NCBI GenBank assembly: GCA_029856625.1
Contig: JAHKLG010000013.1
Coordinates: forward strand, 1 to 18,453
From: Candidatus Njordarchaeota archaeon
Lineage (GTDB): Archaea > Asgardarchaeota > Njordarchaeia > Njordarchaeales > Njordarchaeaceae
DNA: 18,453 nucleotides
Reading direction: 5' to 3'
Positions 1 through 7,268 of the stretch are shown here, one piece after another; the stretch's first letter is position 1, and each line of letters opens with the position of its first letter. The translations under genes and the position numbers were made by a program. The notes under the pieces were generated by a model. That model did not search any database. It was not told the origin of the DNA and saw nothing but the letters and a program-made list of their open reading frames with translations.

Positions 1-956
1 ATAAGCATGTTTTTTTCTATCCTATCAAGTATCAGTAGAATTTCATTAATCCCATCTCCATTTATGTCTCCTAGAGATATTTCTAATACGTTATCTCCTA
101 ATGATATGGAGCTTTTTTTCTTTAGAGATGGAGTGTGCTTCTTTTCACTTGGTTCAAAAATATATAATGAATCATTCTTCCAATCTCCTATGATTATCTC
201 ATCTAATAAATCACCATCGATGTCTCCAGAAGAGATTATGAGGGGCTCTGCATTCCGTATTTCCTTTTTTGAAACAATTTTTTTATCACTAATTAGACAA
301 ATACCGTTAGGGAAACTAGCTACTAATAAGGGATCTGTCTCCCAGTGATAACTTCCAAATGATAATCCGTAACATTTGCTTGGAAGATTGTATGTTCGCA
401 GTAGATGTCCTTTGGAATCCAGAGTGAGGATTTTTCTCCCCTGAGATATGATAATTTCTGGCAATGTATCATGGTTAATGTCGAAAATAGTCATTGGGAT
501 TGGATACGAATCTATATTTATGTGACGATTAAGCAGAAGTTCGCCCTGAAAATCATACCCCTGAAGCAACCCATTACGCGTGAGTATAATAACTTCATCG
601 ATCCCGTCTCCGTTTATGTCGCTTACTTTCAAATGCGAAATCCATCCCTTGCTCTTAACACTCCATAAAAGTTCTCCATTTCTACCATCTATCAACGCTA
701 AATAGTTATGAAACGAAGCTACTATACCTGTCTCATTATTTGAGATGTTTAGGATTTCAACGTTTTCCGCGGGAGGTTCATTGTGACTGAATTTAAATGT
801 CCAGATACGTGAGCCAGTTGATCCGGAAACGCAGTAGATTCTCCCATCCCAAGATGAAAAAATTACTTCTGGAGAACCATCGTTGTTTGCATCAGCTATT
901 CGTACATCTCGTACAAGATCTCCCGCTTTGACGGTCCAAATGGTGATTAATGACAT
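1..956 (-). CDS. FG-GAP/VCBS beta-propeller repeat protein (3' end outside window)
   Basis: Translating the minus strand from an ATG at 956 gives an uninterrupted frame of 318 codons that runs off the left edge. It contains five Ca-binding FG-GAP/VCBS (integrin-like) loops: DANNDGSPE at about residues 22-30, DINGDGIDE at 113-121, DINHDTLPE at 159-167, DIDGDLLDE at 245-253 and DINGDGINE at 297-305. Between them are PQQ-like strands such as SSWDGRIYCVSG and ALIDGRNGELLWS. This predicts a beta-propeller that binds calcium and a ligand or partner protein. Family members are usually secreted or surface-bound, but no proper signal peptide is seen: the first blade begins almost at once (MSLITIWTVKAGD). 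An ATG two codons upstream (962) is possible, but GGTGG at 963-967 is better spaced for 956. The frame is open further upstream to a TAA near 1035, with no good start codon. The partner and function are unknown. Confidence 0.85.
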   Translation of the reverse strand, partial: MSLITIWTVKAGDLVRDVRIADANNDGSPEVIFSSWDGRIYCVSGSTGSRIWTFKFSHNEPPAENVEILNISNNETGIVASFHNYLALIDGRNGELLWSVKSKGWISHLKVSDINGDGIDEVIILTRNGLLQGYDFQGELLLNRHINIDSYPIPMTIFDINHDTLPEIIISQGRKILTLDSKGHLLRTYNLPSKCYGLSFGSYHWETDPLLVASFPNGICLISDKKIVSKKEIRNAEPLIISSGDIDGDLLDEIIIGDWKNDSLYIFEPSEKKHTPSLKKKSSISLGDNVLEISLGDINGDGINEILLILDRIEKNML

Positions 957-1051
957 CAGCATCCACCAATAATACCGCCTAGTACTATCAGAGAGCGAGG
1001 ATTTTAGTAGCTTAACTAAAGCGTGATGTTACTATGGAGCAAATTTTGGAA

Positions 1052-1072
1052 GGAAATATATTATGTATAAAT
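1052..1072 (+). promoter_or_regulatory. Probable BRE/TATA promoter of the ESCRT-III-like/TRAP-beta-like/S26e unit
   Basis: A purine stretch (ggaaa) followed by AT-rich TATA-like runs (tatatta, gtataaat) lies 45-65 nt upstream of the GTG at 1117. This is the distance expected for an archaeal promoter with a leader of about 25-35 nt. Which of the two AT runs serves as the TATA box cannot be decided by eye. Confidence 0.4.
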
Positions 1073-1116
1073 CGACAATGATACACTATTTAAGGGAATC
1101 ACTTAAGGTGTAAGAA

Positions 1117-1716
1117 GTGAGGAAGAAAAAAGAGGAGCAACCATTACAAGATGCTATTGAGAAATTCTATGTACAGGCTAATAATGTACTTGACATGCTA
1201 GAGAAAAGGATATCTCTGTTTTATAAGAAGCTATCTCGTTTAAGAAAAGTTATAGAAGAAGCTGCTAAGAGCGGAGAAAAGGATATCTTGGTTGAAGCGC
1301 TTAGGGCTCAGAAATCCATAAATGCGCAGCTTAAGCAACATTTGGGATGGTATAGAAATATTCAGCAAATTTTATCCAAGATCGAGATGGCCCAAATGAC
1401 AAGAATTTCAACAACATTGCTTGAGCGGGGGAGAGATATTCTGGAACGAATAAGTGAGCAATTATCTCCCGAGAGAGTTGAGGAAGTAATGGCTGGCTTA
1501 GAGGAAGCTGTAGCGAAAATAGAGACCTCAACAAAAATATCTGCAGAGCCTCTCAGTTTAGAGGAGCCAACTGATACAGAACTTGAGGAGGAAGCGGATA
1601 AGTTGATCGCCAAGTTTTCATTACCAAGTCCTGAGAAAGAAGAAAAAGAGAAGAGAAGGGATGAGCTGGAGAAAGAACTCCGGAAAATATTAGAAATGAG
1701 CGAATCCGAGGAATAA
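1117..1716 (+). CDS. ESCRT-III/Snf7 (CdvB)-like coiled-coil protein
   Basis: The product has 199 residues and is almost entirely helical and charged. A basic first half (residues 1-95, with long amphipathic helices around 10-50 and 52-95) is followed by an acidic second half. This polarity, the length of about 200 residues and the late regulatory tail are the usual layout of ESCRT-III/Snf7-type subunits, which polymerise on membranes in archaeal cell division (CdvB family) and eukaryotic membrane scission. The tail has a short proline motif SLPSPE (168-173), reminiscent of a MIM2 element that docks a Vps4/CdvC MIT domain, and a final helix DELEKELRKILE (182-193) reminiscent of MIM1. The start is GTG, with AAGGTG at 1105-1110 as ribosome binding site. 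The next gene begins about 100 nt after the stop, or 47 nt if the TTG is used. No cdvA or cdvC/vps4 is in the window. An unrelated coiled-coil protein remains possible, since the assignment rests on architecture. Confidence 0.6.
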   Translation: MRKKKEEQPLQDAIEKFYVQANNVLDMLEKRISLFYKKLSRLRKVIEEAAKSGEKDILVEALRAQKSINAQLKQHLGWYRNIQQILSKIEMAQMTRISTTLLERGRDILERISEQLSPERVEEVMAGLEEAVAKIETSTKISAEPLSLEEPTDTELEEEADKLIAKFSLPSPEKEEKEKRRDELEKELRKILEMSESEE

Positions 1717-1814
1717 AGGGGATAGAGAAGTCAAGGAGAAACTCAAAATTTTATAACTACGGTTTGACGTGGAAAAAAGTATCTTGGACTAAAATATCCA
1801 AGAGGTACCTAAGA

Positions 1815-2402
1815 ATGACCCGCACAAATAAAGTACTAGTAGTAGTGATACTGCTTTCTCTAGCTTTCGTGATGATTCATCCGTTGCGCGCTGAGGAACA
1901 AGAAAAACGAATTCCCATATTAGCAGTAATAAAAGAATCATCAAAAGATATCGTTAGTGTGGGTGAATGGTTTAAGGTAACCATTAGAATCGTAAATATT
2001 GGTAATGACACAGCATTTAATGTCACATTAAAAGACGAGTTTCTCCCCTCTTGGGCCTTCAACATAACTGGTAAAACAACAGCGCATTGGGATCTAATAC
2101 CGCCAAACGCATCAGCTATAATATCATATAATATATGTGTGATCAATGGTGTCCCATCAGTTATGTCGTTAGGACGAGCTATGGTTACATATTATGACCG
2201 AAGGGGAGTTAAATACATAGCTATTTCTGACGACCCTAATATCAGGGTAGTGATTAAGCTGGGTGAAAAAATAGATTGGAATGCTGTGTGGAGAGACTTT
2301 GTTATTCAAGAAGGATTAATTATGAGCATATTAATATTGCCCTTAATAGCTATAGAATTAATAACATACAGAAGATATAAAAAAGCTGTGCAACGAAAGT
2401 AG
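1815..2402 (+). CDS. TRAP-beta (SSR2)-like membrane-anchored Ig-fold protein
   Basis: From the ATG at 1815 the product has 195 residues: a signal peptide (basic RTNK, hydrophobic core about 7-21, likely cut after LRA at 26), a lumen-type Ig-like domain (about 34-147), one C-terminal membrane helix (about 166-183) and a short basic tail (RRYKKAVQRK). The domain reads like TRAP-beta: VSVGEWFKVTIRIVNIGNDT, then TAFNVTLKDE, WDLIPPNAS, and AMVTYYDRRG, in the order and spacing of the eukaryotic translocon-associated protein beta subunit (there VGSSAALDVELSDD, KWDRIAPASN and ATITYLAQ). Eukaryotic TRAP-beta has the same type I topology and basic tail. Four N-glycosylation sequons (N64, N69, N83, N98) fit an extracytoplasmic domain. 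A TTG at 1764 would add 17 residues, but GAGGT at 1802-1806 favours 1815. It sits between the ESCRT-III-like gene and S26e, probably as one operon. A generic DUF11/NEW3-type domain is the alternative. Confidence 0.6.
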   Translation: MTRTNKVLVVVILLSLAFVMIHPLRAEEQEKRIPILAVIKESSKDIVSVGEWFKVTIRIVNIGNDTAFNVTLKDEFLPSWAFNITGKTTAHWDLIPPNASAIISYNICVINGVPSVMSLGRAMVTYYDRRGVKYIAISDDPNIRVVIKLGEKIDWNAVWRDFVIQEGLIMSILILPLIAIELITYRRYKKAVQRK

Positions 2403-2432
2403 TTTATCTATTAATGTTGTAAGGTGATCTAA

Positions 2433-2750
2433 ATGCCAATTAAGAGGAAAAATAGAGGTAGATCTAAGGGCAAGGGGAGCAGGGGTAGGAGCGAGTATGT
2501 GTTCTGTGCTCAATGTGGTAAGAGAATTCCTGCAGATAAGGCTATAAAAAGAGTTTCTTGGGTCCCAACAGTACCTGGAAGTATAGTGAAGGAGTTGGAG
2601 AAGCAAGGGACATATGTTCCTAAAAAGAGAGTTGTGCGGTACTATTGTGTGTCCTGTGCTGTATTCCTGGGTATTGTAAAGATAAGAGCGAGAGACGAGA
2701 GAAAAGAGTTGCCCGAAGAAATGTTGCTCAGAAGATATAAAGTAAAGTAG
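2433..2750 (+). CDS. rps26e: 30S ribosomal protein S26e
   Basis: This 105-residue basic protein begins with a K/R/G-rich tail and carries the family's zinc site: CAQCG at residues 25-29 and CVSC at about 72-75. The diagnostic CGKRIPADKAIKR follows the first cysteine pair. S26e lies near the mRNA exit and Shine-Dalgarno region of the small subunit. It occurs in eukaryotes and in TACK/Asgard archaea but is missing from most Euryarchaeota, so it is a lineage marker here. The ATG is preceded by AAGGTGATCT, a strong archaeal ribosome binding site. The gap from the TRAP-beta-like gene is only 30 nt, and the unit ends tail-to-tail with the transglutaminase-like gene 17 nt further on. Confidence 0.96.
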   Translation: MPIKRKNRGRSKGKGSRGRSEYVFCAQCGKRIPADKAIKRVSWVPTVPGSIVKELEKQGTYVPKKRVVRYYCVSCAVFLGIVKIRARDERKELPEEMLLRRYKVK

Positions 2751-2767
2751 AACTGTAGAACTAATGA

Positions 2768-3667
2768 CTAATACACGTTTCTTCTTTCTTCTCTCTTTAC
2801 CACCATGTACTCATTATTCACTCGAGCACGAATTTCTATGAAATTTTCCTCTATAACGATTGCCTTCCGGCTAATTTTTTCGACCGTTTTGTACTTTACT
2901 AAGATGTCTGAGGTTTTTCTGAAGGGGTTATCAATCTTAATTGGTATATGTCCTGATGATATTTTCCCCTCAAGGCCCAACCAAGGATCATAAGGAATCC
3001 AATTTCTTTGACTTAATATTTCACACCAGTAATGTGGATTGATTTTTTTATTCTCAATATTTAACAGCCATCCAGTCACCAATCTCACGGGAATGCCTAA
3101 TTGCGCATTTAACAAAGCAAATGCTATGGCGAATGATCTTGGGCCTCCATAACCCCTTTGAAACACGAGAAAGGGGTCTTCCTCCTCTTCTTCCATAGAT
3201 TTTTTGAAATTCCGATTTAGGAATTCAATAATCATATGTTGTATTTCAGAAATATCATTAGTTTTTCTCAGTATTCTTTCCGCTATCCTCCTTACTCTTC
3301 TAGTTATATATTCATAAGCCCCCTGCAAATACCTAATCTTATATGTTTTAGGAATATCCGATAGAGTCCCAAGATTTTTAGTCCCCGGAAAATATACTGA
3401 AGTTTTTCTCTTAAGCAATAAAGTAGAAGCTATAATTGTGGTCTCCCTTGCTTTTAAGGAGTGTAATCGATAATGGATAAACACATTACCATTCTTCCCA
3501 TCCCTTAACCCACATAGAGGTTTTCCTTCAAGCTTTATAAGCTCTAGGTAATGCTTATTATAAGCAGGGAGAAGTATAGATATGTGAACAAGTTTAGTAA
3601 ACAACTTATTATATATAGTATAAGTTCTAGAGAGAGAAATGTCATACGTCTTCTGATTATAAATCAC
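2768..3667 (-). CDS. Transglutaminase-fold protein lacking the catalytic Cys
   Basis: This 299-residue protein has an N-terminal beta region (about 10-90), a helical part (110-155) and a transglutaminase-like core (about 168-230). The core reads RGYGGPRSFAIAFALL, then GIPVRLVTGW, HYWCEIL and WIPYDPW. These match the transglutaminase-like pattern G-x-C-x-x-F-A, GIPaRvVtG, H-x-W-x-E and W-x-P-x-D. His212 and Asp227 of the triad are present, but the Cys position is Pro176, so thiol catalysis is not expected. A fold-only binding role is likely. The single Cys215, next to the His, does not occupy the usual site. The GTG start shares its G with the TAG stop of srp54 (TAGTG), and a GGGTGC just upstream lies inside the srp54 end, so the two are probably translationally coupled. 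No signal peptide is evident. The substrate and function are unknown. Confidence 0.75.
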   Translation of the reverse strand: MIYNQKTYDISLSRTYTIYNKLFTKLVHISILLPAYNKHYLELIKLEGKPLCGLRDGKNGNVFIHYRLHSLKARETTIIASTLLLKRKTSVYFPGTKNLGTLSDIPKTYKIRYLQGAYEYITRRVRRIAERILRKTNDISEIQHMIIEFLNRNFKKSMEEEEEDPFLVFQRGYGGPRSFAIAFALLNAQLGIPVRLVTGWLLNIENKKINPHYWCEILSQRNWIPYDPWLGLEGKISSGHIPIKIDNPFRKTSDILVKYKTVEKISRKAIVIEENFIEIRARVNNEYMVVKREERRNVY

Positions 3668-5025
3668 TAAGCTGCACCCTTAAGATACTTTCGTAGCTCA
3701 GCTAATTCGGACTTATCTAGGTCTCCCTGGAAAATCTTTGCTAAAGCTGCCTCTTTAGAAATTCTTCTTGAACGCATTAGGGCACGTATTAGTTTACGCA
3801 TCTTTTCAAACTGATGAAGGAGTCTTCTCACTTCAATAATACTTGTTCCAGATCCTCTTGCTATTCTTTCTAGCCTCTCATGATTCTTTAGTAACTCGGG
3901 ATTATCGAGTTCCTCCTCTGTCATGCTCTTTAAGATTGCTAATTGGCGCCTAATCTGATCTTCAATAAATTTTTCTCCAATAGAATCTAATCTAAGAAAC
4001 TCTTTAAAACGGCTTATGATGCTTCTTTTGCCAGCTATTGACTCGTAGTATCCCAGTAAGTCTCGTAAAGTTATTTTACCACTAGCCACGCTCTTTGAGA
4101 TAGGTATTTCCTTAAGAAGCCTGGAGAAGAATTCTGGATCGGGAATTCCGAGCAGTCTTGCAACAAATCGCTGCGGTACATAAGGCTCCAGATCCTCAAT
4201 TTTTTCTCCAACACCTATGAATTTTATTGGCGCACCTGTAGCAGCAGCGGCAGTCAATGCGCCACCACCACGCGCGGAGCCATCTAACTTCGTTACTATG
4301 ATAGATCCTATCGGCGTAGCTTCGGCAAATGCTTTGGCTTGTTCATATGCGCGTTGTCCGATCATTCCATCAATTACGAGGATTATTTCGTCTGGTTTCA
4401 AAGCTTTTGCTAGTTCTTTCATTTCTTTGAGAAGACCTTTTTCTTCCTTGTGTCTTCCAGCCGTATCGATGAGTATAACATCTACTCGCTTAAAAGTTTC
4501 AAGAGCTTTTTTGACGATCTTGACTGGATTCTTTTCCCTCGGATCCCCATAAAACGGTACATTTACTTTTTCTGCTAGTTGTCTTAATTGATCATAAGCA
4601 CCTACTCTATAAGTATCGGCACAGACAATCGCGACCCGGTAACCTCTCTTTTTAAGATAATACGCTAGTTTAGCTACTGTTGTTGTCTTTCCGCTACCTT
4701 GGAGTCCTACGAACATTAAGATATTTCTTTTCCCGAGCTTAATACTTAAAGGATAACTTTTCTCCCCCATCATTTTTACTAGTTCGTCGTAAATTACTCG
4801 CATTACAAGATTGTTTAATGGAATGCCTTCTGGAATCTCCGTCTCCATTACACGTTTCTTTACTCTGTCTCTTAACTGCATAGCGAGATCTATGTTAACA
4901 TCAGCTTCTATCAATACCCGCGTTAAGTCGTCCAAGATTTCATCTAATACTTTTTCATCAATATAGGGAGCGCCACGTATTTTTGCGAACAATTTTTGTA
5001 ATCCTTGACGTAAACTCTTCAGCAA
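3667..5025 (-). CDS. srp54: Signal recognition particle 54 kDa protein (SRP54/Ffh)
   Basis: This 452-residue protein is the GTPase of SRP. It binds signal sequences and 7S RNA and delivers ribosome-nascent chains to FtsY at the membrane. It has an N-terminal four-helix domain (about 1-90), a G domain with P-loop GLQGSGKT (107-114), DTAGR (187-191) and TKLDG (245-249) followed by SARGGGAL, and an M domain (about 300-452) with SMTEEELDNPELL and the RNA-binding RIARGSGTS motif. The start is TTG, with AAGGTG nine bases upstream, and the first residues (LKSLRQGLQKLF) match the family start. The M domain has few methionines, and the usual GPLxxI finger-loop motif is not recognisable (about 325-350 reads YYESIAGKRSIISRF). 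The transglutaminase-like gene follows with a 1-nt overlap. Confidence 0.97.
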   Translation of the reverse strand: MLKSLRQGLQKLFAKIRGAPYIDEKVLDEILDDLTRVLIEADVNIDLAMQLRDRVKKRVMETEIPEGIPLNNLVMRVIYDELVKMMGEKSYPLSIKLGKRNILMFVGLQGSGKTTTVAKLAYYLKKRGYRVAIVCADTYRVGAYDQLRQLAEKVNVPFYGDPREKNPVKIVKKALETFKRVDVILIDTAGRHKEEKGLLKEMKELAKALKPDEIILVIDGMIGQRAYEQAKAFAEATPIGSIIVTKLDGSARGGGALTAAAATGAPIKFIGVGEKIEDLEPYVPQRFVARLLGIPDPEFFSRLLKEIPISKSVASGKITLRDLLGYYESIAGKRSIISRFKEFLRLDSIGEKFIEDQIRRQLAILKSMTEEELDNPELLKNHERLERIARGSGTSIIEVRRLLHQFEKMRKLIRALMRSRRISKEAALAKIFQGDLDKSELAELRKYLKGAA

Positions 5026-5263
5026 AAGTATACACCTTCTTAAAACTTTCAGCCAGCATCAAAGTCTCTATATCTCGTAAACGCTTATCCTTGTGATACT
5101 TAACTTTCAACAACTACGCTTAATAAGATTAAAAACTATCATGCTCAGCATATGGTAATAGATCCAAAATCATGTAAAGTATTTATTGGACACTTTGTAG
5201 GTATGTTAATAAAAAGGTCGTGAAGTAGGAAAGCTAGCTGACTAGTGCAGGGACGGAAGAGGA
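5026..5263. promoter_or_regulatory. Divergent intergenic region, srp54 / TPR-CHAT gene
   Basis: The two divergent genes are separated by 238 bp of AT-rich DNA. A TATA-like run (ttaataaaaa, 5206-5215) lies about 50 nt before the ATG at 5264 and could drive the plus-strand unit. For srp54, gtttttaatc (minus strand, about 5125-5145) is a weaker candidate. GAGGA just before 5264 is the ribosome binding site. No RNA gene was recognised here. Confidence 0.4.
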
Positions 5264-7255
5264 ATGAAAATTTGGCAATGGTTATCTCACATACCACCAG
5301 CACAGAAGAGCTTAATAATCAAGGAAGAGGACTTCGGAAAGGATCCGAGCATATCGTATATTCTCAGTTATATGGAATCATCATCGTTAAGCAGAGCGAG
5401 TGGAGTAGAGAATATTACTCGTGAACTTCTTCGGGAAATAGAAGATACAGATAAATGGGCAATTAAATCCATAGTTCACGAGGCTCTTGGTAGAATCTTT
5501 TTTGAAAAAGGACTGTATGCAGCAGCCCTCTATCAATTCGAGGAGGCCTTGAAAAATTTAAAAAAAGCTTTTAAAAAAGAAGGGAGAACAGTTGATGATG
5601 AAGCTTTAGCGAAAATATATGCGTGGATAGGATTATGCTCTCTTAAGACTAATGAGTTCAGAAAAGCTGTGGATGCTTTTTCAGAATCTATTAAAATCTT
5701 AAAGAAACGTAATCCTAATATACCAATACTAGGCGAACTACACGCCCTTTATGCTGATGCCCTATCATTTGTATCTCCTAATGAGGCTTTAGAAGAGTTC
5801 GAACTTGCTCATGAATTGCTTTTGAGGAATCCTAGTCCAATCTTCATCAGTAACGCGATGAAACTCTTCGCAGCTCTTGTCTTTAGGAAACATTTTGAGG
5901 AAGCTGCGTCTATCTTAAGTGATCTAGCTTATAAGGCATTGAGTAGCATGAAGGGAATGAACATAGGTATTTACGAGTCTTTCCAGAAAGTAATGCGTAA
6001 TACATACCTTAAAGCCTTGAGAATTGTGGAGGCTGGAAGACCGATTGTAATTGAGAAATTGTTATTAGGTGCAGAGGCAATAAAAGGGCTTTATTTCCTT
6101 TTCAGATCATTTTTGAAACCAGCATTATCATTTAGAGAGATTGAAAGTATAAATACTACAATATTAGCTGCCGTGAAATTAGGGAATATTAAATTATACG
6201 AATCTCTTATGAACAAGAAAGAGTATTTGGATAGGCTGAGAGACTTTACTGGGCTTTCCTCTTTTAGGCTTAGAATGGTGAATCAAGACGCTTTTGCTCG
6301 TAATTTGGAAGCTCTTAGGACGAAATATAAAGATGTCTTAGTAATAAGCTTAACTAAGCTTCTGAAGTCTCGGGAATACTTATTTATTTCACACGCTTTC
6401 TTTCATAAAGAATTCGACCTTGTCACAAAAGTTTTCATTGATGATAGTTTTCTGGAGCTGAGACATGAAGAGCCTAATGTAATTTCTAAAGAGTTAGCAC
6501 ACATAATTCCCATTAGATTACTTGAACAATTTAGTAAAATAGATAAAAACTGGTTGGTAATTCTCTCTCTTGATGGATCACTTCATGAGATACCCTGGGA
6601 GCTAATACCGACGAATACGGCTAAAGAATCATTTTTAGCTCTACGTTGTCCAGTAACCCGAGTGGTTTCTCTTCAACAAATAATTACGTGGTCATTCAAT
6701 TATCCTAAAAAGCATGGCAACATCGCATTAATGGAACTGCCGCCAGATCGAGATGACGAAAATAGATTAGTTAGAAGCATGCTTAGGAGGATAGGATATA
6801 GGGTCTACTCGAATATAAGAGATGGCTTTAATATGCTGACAACAGAAAGTATAGGAGTTTTATATTATGGCCGAGAGCCAATTCGTACACTTGATGATCA
6901 ACCAATAATAAAACTTGGAAATCTAATTCTTATGATTCATGACATTGAGCGATTAGATCTACTCGGAAGACTAGCTATCTTAAATATTGATAATGGAGTC
7001 GAGATCGTGGAGGATAATATTGGCTATCATTCTCTACCCATAGCGTTTAATATGGCTGGTTTTGAATCAGTAATAGCAACACTAGCCGAGATAGACTATA
7101 AATCAAAATTACTCTTACCTAAGATAATTTTTGGTTTCCAAAATCCGAAGGATATTGGCTATAGACTTTATATGCTTAGGAAAATTCTCTATAATGCAGA
7201 TAATCCAGTTTGGTACCGTTATGTTTTATACGGATCCCCCTTAACAGTCATCTGA
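5264..7255 (+). CDS. TPR protein with C-terminal CHAT-type domain, catalytic residues lost
   Basis: The product has 663 residues. Residues about 65-225 are helical with TPR-like repeats: GRIFFEKGLYAAALYQFEEA, then WIGLCSLKTNEFRKAVDAFS, then a weaker one ending EALEEFELAHELL. The middle (230-400) is helical and unassigned. Residues about 425-663 follow the CHAT peptidase fold (caspase/gingipain-like): LVILSLDGSLHEIPWELIP, TRVVSLQQI, AFNMAGFESVIATLAEID and a final WYRYVLYGSP. In active CHAT proteins a His follows a hydrophobic strand and a Cys lies in an LSACxSG motif. Here these sites read GVLYYGREP (531-539) and LAILNIDNG (570-578), so His is replaced by Tyr/Gly and Cys by Asp576. It is therefore predicted to be a non-catalytic CHAT scaffold. 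The start is an ATG behind GAGGA. Its stop overlaps the ribosome binding site of tmk. No signal peptide or membrane helix is evident. Partners are unknown. Confidence 0.7.
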   Translation: MKIWQWLSHIPPAQKSLIIKEEDFGKDPSISYILSYMESSSLSRASGVENITRELLREIEDTDKWAIKSIVHEALGRIFFEKGLYAAALYQFEEALKNLKKAFKKEGRTVDDEALAKIYAWIGLCSLKTNEFRKAVDAFSESIKILKKRNPNIPILGELHALYADALSFVSPNEALEEFELAHELLLRNPSPIFISNAMKLFAALVFRKHFEEAASILSDLAYKALSSMKGMNIGIYESFQKVMRNTYLKALRIVEAGRPIVIEKLLLGAEAIKGLYFLFRSFLKPALSFREIESINTTILAAVKLGNIKLYESLMNKKEYLDRLRDFTGLSSFRLRMVNQDAFARNLEALRTKYKDVLVISLTKLLKSREYLFISHAFFHKEFDLVTKVFIDDSFLELRHEEPNVISKELAHIIPIRLLEQFSKIDKNWLVILSLDGSLHEIPWELIPTNTAKESFLALRCPVTRVVSLQQIITWSFNYPKKHGNIALMELPPDRDDENRLVRSMLRRIGYRVYSNIRDGFNMLTTESIGVLYYGREPIRTLDDQPIIKLGNLILMIHDIERLDLLGRLAILNIDNGVEIVEDNIGYHSLPIAFNMAGFESVIATLAEIDYKSKLLLPKIIFGFQNPKDIGYRLYMLRKILYNADNPVWYRYVLYGSPLTVI

Positions 7256-7268
7256 GGTGTAATACGAG

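Noticed and set aside
7..668. Two plus-strand ORFs of 113 and 87 codons
   Set aside because: They lie antisense to the continuous minus-strand FG-GAP frame, which has repeated domain motifs; the plus-strand products are low-complexity Ser/Phe/Ile-rich shadows.
5216..5262. Possible C/D-box small RNA (gtgaag ... ctga)
   Set aside because: The C box deviates from RUGAUGA, and no second box pair or guide region is evident.
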